Both the position numbers and the translations under genes were made by a program. From positions 1-29,206 of the forward strand of contig PAZI01000012.1 in NCBI GenBank assembly GCA_002715545.1: 29,206 nt of DNA, in the 5' to 3' direction. Positions 25,432 to 29,206 of this stretch are shown here, piece by piece (position 1 is the first letter of the stretch; each line of letters opens with the position of its first letter). The notes beneath the pieces are model-generated. The model was not told the origin of the DNA, made no database searches, and was given only the letters and a program-made list of their open reading frames with translations. The stretch comes from Methanobacteriota archaeon (GTDB lineage: Archaea; Thermoplasmatota; Poseidoniia; Poseidoniales; SP79).

Positions 25432-27942
25432 ATGGTAGGTAGGCGGCGCCTTCTGGCCCTTGGTTGTGCAGTCATGGCATCCGTCCTCTTTACCGGAATA
25501 GGCCACTCGCAAGCATCCCCTCCTATTCACGCAACCCTCGTTGTTGATTCTGGCAACAACACTATCGGCACTGGGCCCGCCACATTCCGACTAGAACTCA
25601 GCAGCCTAGATGCGAGTTCGCATGAAATCGAGATATTTTGGGAACTTGAAGCCCAGGATGGAACAACCTTTGAGACACTTTTGACAAACTCAACAGTTTC
25701 AAACACTCCTTCAGAGGAGTTGTGGAACCATACATCGCTTTCCGAAGGCCTCTGGACAGTCCACGTAACACTCTCGCCGAACGGCTCGAGCACATGGATC
25801 ATTAACCTCTCTGCCGAATTAATTCACTTTCGTCCAGCCCAAATCATCGTGCTCCCTAGTGCCACCTGGGACGTGAAGTGGAACGAACCAGGGGGGGACG
25901 TCATGAATGGGACGCCGTCTTCAGGAGACGATATTGAGATCTCGATGCGCGTCGAGAATCTTGGCGATGTGGCTACTGATCTCTTCTGGACGCTTCAAGC
26001 AAGACAAGGTGCCAGCCAGATAGGGAATGCTACGGGGGCCATCAGTGTTGAAGCAGGTGAACGAGCCCTTGTCGGGCCGCTCTCGTTGACGAACTCTCCA
26101 GAGGGTGTAATCACTTTGATTCTGGCTGCCAATACCACGGGACAGGCAAACATTACTACGTCCATAGAACTCACCGTAGGGCCTCCCCCTCTGCCCTTTC
26201 TGCACACTATCCTGAAAGAAGAAGCAGATCGTCTCATTTCCAGAATCTGGAACAATGGGACTGTTTCAGCACGTGCCGATATCATATGTACGCATGACTC
26301 GAACATGATTGTCGAAGTAGAGATGGCGTTACTCGAGGCAGGCTCGTTGACCGAGGTTATCGTGGCCCAGAACCCCCTTGATGGCACGTATGTGTGTGTA
26401 GCGTCCCCTTCATCACGTATCCATACGAATTCAGTGACGGCAGCGCAGATGACATTCAACAAATCCATCCCTAACTGGTCCCTCTTAGGCAACCCCATCT
26501 CAGTCGAAGGCCCCCGCCATGTTTCAGATGTTTTCGAGTTGCTGATTCCGATAGAGAATTCAGGCTCAGTTAGTGGAAATGTTAGCCTCAGGCTCATTCA
26601 GAATGGAACTCCCGCCGTGGGCAATAGCGTTTCAGTAGCGGCCGGTTCTAGTGAAATTCTTTCAACTGCTACGATTCTTTCATCTGCAGGACCCCTCACC
26701 ATCTTCTGGGAAATCCTCGACACAGATTCCAATATCGTACACGAACAAGGTTCTCTCAACATCACCGTCCTCCCCCCCCAAGTCCTTGAATTAGTTAGTG
26801 CCGAGGTTGTGAGTAACACGGACACAATGTATGAGGTGTCGGCGATCCTTTTCCTCAGTCCTGGAACTTCAAGGCTCGTAGAATTTGAAGTGACTTCAGA
26901 AGGCCTCTCCCGCCATTTTTCACACCAACAGGTTCATCCTGGGAATCAAACAGTCCGAATCAGCGTACCACTGGTCGATAGTGACGGACAACTGCTCCTG
27001 ATATTGCGTCAATCTGGCTGGGGCAATAGGGCAGTCCATTCCATGGCGTTGGATGTAAATCACTCAGAGCCCACTGCTGATATATCGATTATCGGCGGTT
27101 GGCCCGACCAAGTTCTACCTGGTGACATCCTTACTATTCAGACCGAAGTTGCCAACACAGGTCAGGCTGCGCTTGCAGAGGGTGTCCTCCGAGTGACCCG
27201 GGCAACCGATGGATTTCTACTTGCACAAAAGGCCACGCCCTACATTGGGGTTGGCGAATCAGCAGTGTTGATCTTAGATTTTGAAGAATGGCCGAGTGGA
27301 CCGGGAGGCACTGTTATCTGGCACTACCTTTCTGAGAATGGGGCAGATGCGGAACACCAGGCCGTTCTGACTCTACCTCGCCAAGAGGTTACTGCGCCGA
27401 AGAGCCTATCTGAGGACTTTGAATTCCGTGATGTCCAAGTCGGAGCTGCGCTGGGCATCATTGGAATTGCACTGATTGCAATAGGAAGGGCGGTTGTTCG
27501 CTCACCCTCCTTCATTGAAAGGAGTGAGAAAGAATCCCCCGAAGAGGGAAGATCGTCCGAGGAATCAGCAGAGCGTGAAGTACAATGCCCTTCATGCGAC
27601 CAGCGCCTTACAGTCCCTACGACATATAGTGGCCGGGCACGCTGCACACGTTGTGGAGAAGTATTCTCTTCAGTACCATCTGATGATATTGGCGATGGAG
27701 AGGTACCTGCCTTCAATAAGTCTGAAGATCCCTCGGATGAGCAACCGCCTTCGTTTTCTCCAGATTCTCAAGAAGATGGTATTGGTGAAAAAGTTCTCGA
27801 AGAGATTCTAGAATCATCGTCGTCAAGTGACGTCATCGAGTGCCCCTCATGTTCGCGCAGCCTTCGCGTTCCGCTTGACCGTAGACCGGCTAAAGCAAGA
27901 TGTCCTGCTTGTTCTTCTACGTTCATGGCCCTTTCTGAATAG
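25432..27942 (+). CDS. Exported single-span protein with two cytoplasmic zinc ribbons
   Basis: 836 residues, function not recognised. A signal peptide (RRRLLALGCAVMASVLFTGIG, cleavage near SQA) is followed by about 630 residues of beta-rich, NxS/T-rich sequence. This has CARDB/Ig-like repeats in which phrases such as SMRVENLGDVAT and QTEVANTGQAAL recur, the usual N-G-(x)-V pattern of extracellular adhesion or scaffold repeats. A transmembrane helix is at about 669-690 (GAALGIIGIALIAIG). The C-terminal tail is acidic and carries two CxxC...CxxC zinc ribbons of the MJ0042 type: C719/C722/C738/C741 and C804/C807/C824/C827. The Cys-rich end should be inside the cell if the signal peptide is cleaved. 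It may link surface state to a cytoplasmic partner (inference). It precedes a coiled-coil gene by 40 bp on the same strand. Confidence 0.85.
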   Translation: MVGRRRLLALGCAVMASVLFTGIGHSQASPPIHATLVVDSGNNTIGTGPATFRLELSSLDASSHEIEIFWELEAQDGTTFETLLTNSTVSNTPSEELWNHTSLSEGLWTVHVTLSPNGSSTWIINLSAELIHFRPAQIIVLPSATWDVKWNEPGGDVMNGTPSSGDDIEISMRVENLGDVATDLFWTLQARQGASQIGNATGAISVEAGERALVGPLSLTNSPEGVITLILAANTTGQANITTSIELTVGPPPLPFLHTILKEEADRLISRIWNNGTVSARADIICTHDSNMIVEVEMALLEAGSLTEVIVAQNPLDGTYVCVASPSSRIHTNSVTAAQMTFNKSIPNWSLLGNPISVEGPRHVSDVFELLIPIENSGSVSGNVSLRLIQNGTPAVGNSVSVAAGSSEILSTATILSSAGPLTIFWEILDTDSNIVHEQGSLNITVLPPQVLELVSAEVVSNTDTMYEVSAILFLSPGTSRLVEFEVTSEGLSRHFSHQQVHPGNQTVRISVPLVDSDGQLLLILRQSGWGNRAVHSMALDVNHSEPTADISIIGGWPDQVLPGDILTIQTEVANTGQAALAEGVLRVTRATDGFLLAQKATPYIGVGESAVLILDFEEWPSGPGGTVIWHYLSENGADAEHQAVLTLPRQEVTAPKSLSEDFEFRDVQVGAALGIIGIALIAIGRAVVRSPSFIERSEKESPEEGRSSEESAEREVQCPSCDQRLTVPTTYSGRARCTRCGEVFSSVPSDDIGDGEVPAFNKSEDPSDEQPPSFSPDSQEDGIGEKVLEEILESSSSSDVIECPSCSRSLRVPLDRRPAKARCPACSSTFMALSE

Positions 27943-27982
27943 CGACCGGTTTGATTGAAGTTGTGAACCATCTCGGACCATT

Positions 27983-28990
27983 ATGGCTGACGAGGAGGGG
28001 CGTCTTTCTGAGGTTGGCGAACTGCGCCACCGCCTCCAATCGATGGAGCTCAAACTCAAGAGATTACGCGATCTGCGCGATCAACACAACGACTCTGCTA
28101 AGCGAGCTGCTGATCAGCGAGATATGGTTCAGGAAGCTTACAAGGAACTTAAGCAACGTATTGATGAAGGGGTCGAGAAGCGAACAGCCATCAGGGACGA
28201 GATCAACGAGCACCGTTCTCGTAGAGACCTGCTCAATGAACAGGCGGAAGAGCTTAGGGCACGGTCTAGGGGCAAAAAGGGAAGTAAACGCACAGGGATG
28301 TCAGCCACTGCTGAGTATAATGACCTGCGTGCCAAGATTCAACAGATTGGTGCTGAAGTGGAAACGGCAGGCACTCTGACGCTCGAGAAGGAAAAGAATG
28401 CAATCGACCGAATGAGGAGAATGAAGCAACGTGTTGCAGAATTGGAACCTCTTGTTTCTGAACACTCAAAGCTCGAGGTAGATCTAGATGACATCGAAGC
28501 GGCCATCACAGATGTTCGTTCCGCTTCAGACGATGCTCATTCATCCATGATCGAAGCAATCAAACGCATCGAATTGCTCAATGAAGAATTGGACGGACTC
28601 TTCGATCAGCGTAATTTTCTGAAAGCCGAAGGAGACAGACACCATGCGGGATTTGTTGCGCAACGAGAGAAGGCGACGGAAGTGCATGAGCGCGTAACAG
28701 CATTACTCGACGAAGTAAATGATGTGCGTGCTGAAATGAAGAAGGCACGGGATGAAGCAAGATCTTGGATAGATGACCACAATCAGCGAGTACGTGAGGA
28801 GATGGCTGATGCGTCTGAATCGAGTGAAGTGCATGATGAGATCGTGAAGCGAATCATGAACGAGGGTGGCCTCGAACTCGGAAAAGGGAGTGGTGGGGGT
28901 CAAGACCGTTCTCCTGCACAGAATTCCGACTCTGCACAACCCAAGCGCCCACCACGCATTCAACCTATGCGACGCCGGCGTGGTGCCTGA
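27983..28990 (+). CDS. Coiled-coil protein, COG1340-like (paralogue 4)
   Basis: 335 residues, highly charged helices with the closest fit to the COG1340 pattern in this window: LRDLRDQHNDSAKRAADQRD, then RTAIRDEINEHRSRRDLLN, then the central EYNDLRAKIQQIGAEVET with EKEKNAIDRMRRMKQ. There is no membrane segment. The C-terminal end is Gly/Ser/Pro/Arg-rich (PPRIQPMRRRRG) and presumably disordered and basic, as in paralogue 2. The ATG at 27983 follows the exported zinc-ribbon gene by 40 bp and the stop abuts the nucleotidyltransferase start, so the three may be one transcript. Archaeal COG1340 proteins have no established function; a structural role is inference. Confidence 0.87.
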   Translation: MADEEGRLSEVGELRHRLQSMELKLKRLRDLRDQHNDSAKRAADQRDMVQEAYKELKQRIDEGVEKRTAIRDEINEHRSRRDLLNEQAEELRARSRGKKGSKRTGMSATAEYNDLRAKIQQIGAEVETAGTLTLEKEKNAIDRMRRMKQRVAELEPLVSEHSKLEVDLDDIEAAITDVRSASDDAHSSMIEAIKRIELLNEELDGLFDQRNFLKAEGDRHHAGFVAQREKATEVHERVTALLDEVNDVRAEMKKARDEARSWIDDHNQRVREEMADASESSEVHDEIVKRIMNEGGLELGKGSGGGQDRSPAQNSDSAQPKRPPRIQPMRRRRGA

Positions 28991-28991
28991 C

Positions 28992-29206
28992 GTGCAGGCA
29001 GTCATAATGGCTGGAGGTTTTGGCACGCGCCTACATCCGTTGACTGAACAGACCCCAAAACCACTGATCGAGATTTTCGACCGCCCGGTTATCGACCATT
29101 GTCTTGCAATGCTCCTGCGCGCCGGAATCTCACGCATTGGTATCACTACCTCGAATCTCTCAGAAATGGTCGATGAACATGTGAAGGGATGGGTAAATCG
29201 GGGGCT
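28992..29206 (+). CDS. Sugar-phosphate nucleotidyltransferase, 3' part missing
   Basis: The 71 codons visible from the GTG at 28992 give MQAVIMAGGFGTRLHPL and then TPKPLIEIFDRPVIDH, the GxGTRLxPLT...PKP nucleotide-binding signature of NTP-transferases (COG1208-type). These make activated sugars such as GDP-mannose or dTDP-/UDP-glucose from sugar-1-phosphates, for glycosylation or cell-surface polymers. The specific sugar cannot be told from this part. Conservation of the start (MQAVIMAGG) supports the GTG; it follows the coiled-coil stop directly. The window edge cuts it. Confidence 0.88.
   Translation, partial: MQAVIMAGGFGTRLHPLTEQTPKPLIEIFDRPVIDHCLAMLLRAGISRIGITTSNLSEMVDEHVKGWVNRG

Noticed and set aside
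1..29206. Mobile elements or integrated provirus
   Set aside because: No transposase, integrase, terminal inverted repeats or att-like duplications at the two tRNA genes were seen; gene content and codon use look uniform.

Overview
The window is archaeal and most likely from Thermoplasmatota of the marine group II type (Candidatus Poseidoniales). Supporting observations are an archaeal RNA polymerase operon with undivided rpoB but split rpoA1/rpoA2, archaeal RpoH and L30e, a PurP-type purine enzyme, tRNAs without encoded CCA, TATA boxes about 26 bp before inferred start sites, several archaeal coiled-coil (COG1340-like) proteins, and a giant Asp-rich thrombospondin type 3 repeat surface protein. 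The lineage call is inference; the archaeal call is firm.

Layout. 1-1.7 kb (minus): a gene fragment at the left edge, endonuclease III (nth) and 3-hydroxyacyl-CoA dehydrogenase. 1.7-6.5 kb (minus): a 1599-residue secreted, membrane-anchored protein with beta-propeller-like and TSP3 repeats. 6.6-8.7 kb: tRNA-Gln(TTG), a small two-span membrane protein, a fused HemK-like methyltransferase/biotin protein ligase, and tRNA-Lys(TTT). 8.8-18 kb (plus): a compact rpoH-rpoB-rpoA1-rpoA2-rpl30e operon whose genes overlap by one to a few bases, followed by an unrecognised gene. 18.9-21 kb (minus): purP and a coiled-coil gene. 21-23.6 kb: a KaiC-like ATPase (plus), then a polytopic membrane protein, a Roadblock/LC7-like protein and a RimI-like acetyltransferase (minus). 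23.6-29 kb: two overlapping coiled-coil genes (minus), an exported protein with two cytoplasmic zinc ribbons (plus), another coiled-coil gene (plus), and the start of a sugar nucleotidyltransferase cut by the right edge.

The most unusual biology is in RNA polymerase. RpoH and RpoA2 begin with the same ~65-residue domain, absent from ordinary archaeal homologues. To see it in RpoH one must read upstream of every conventional start codon, to a probable CTG start. RpoA1 carries a ~145-residue insertion with a new four-cysteine motif just before its active-site region, while classical zinc sites at the RpoA1 N terminus and RpoB C terminus have lost most ligands. RpoB also has an insertion.

Other points are the methyltransferase-BirA fusion and the concentration of four COG1340-like coiled-coil paralogues in about 9 kb, intermixed with KaiC-like and Roadblock-like genes. 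The RNAP genes surely act together. The coiled-coil neighbourhood may be a structural or signalling module, but that rests on proximity and shared sequence pattern only.
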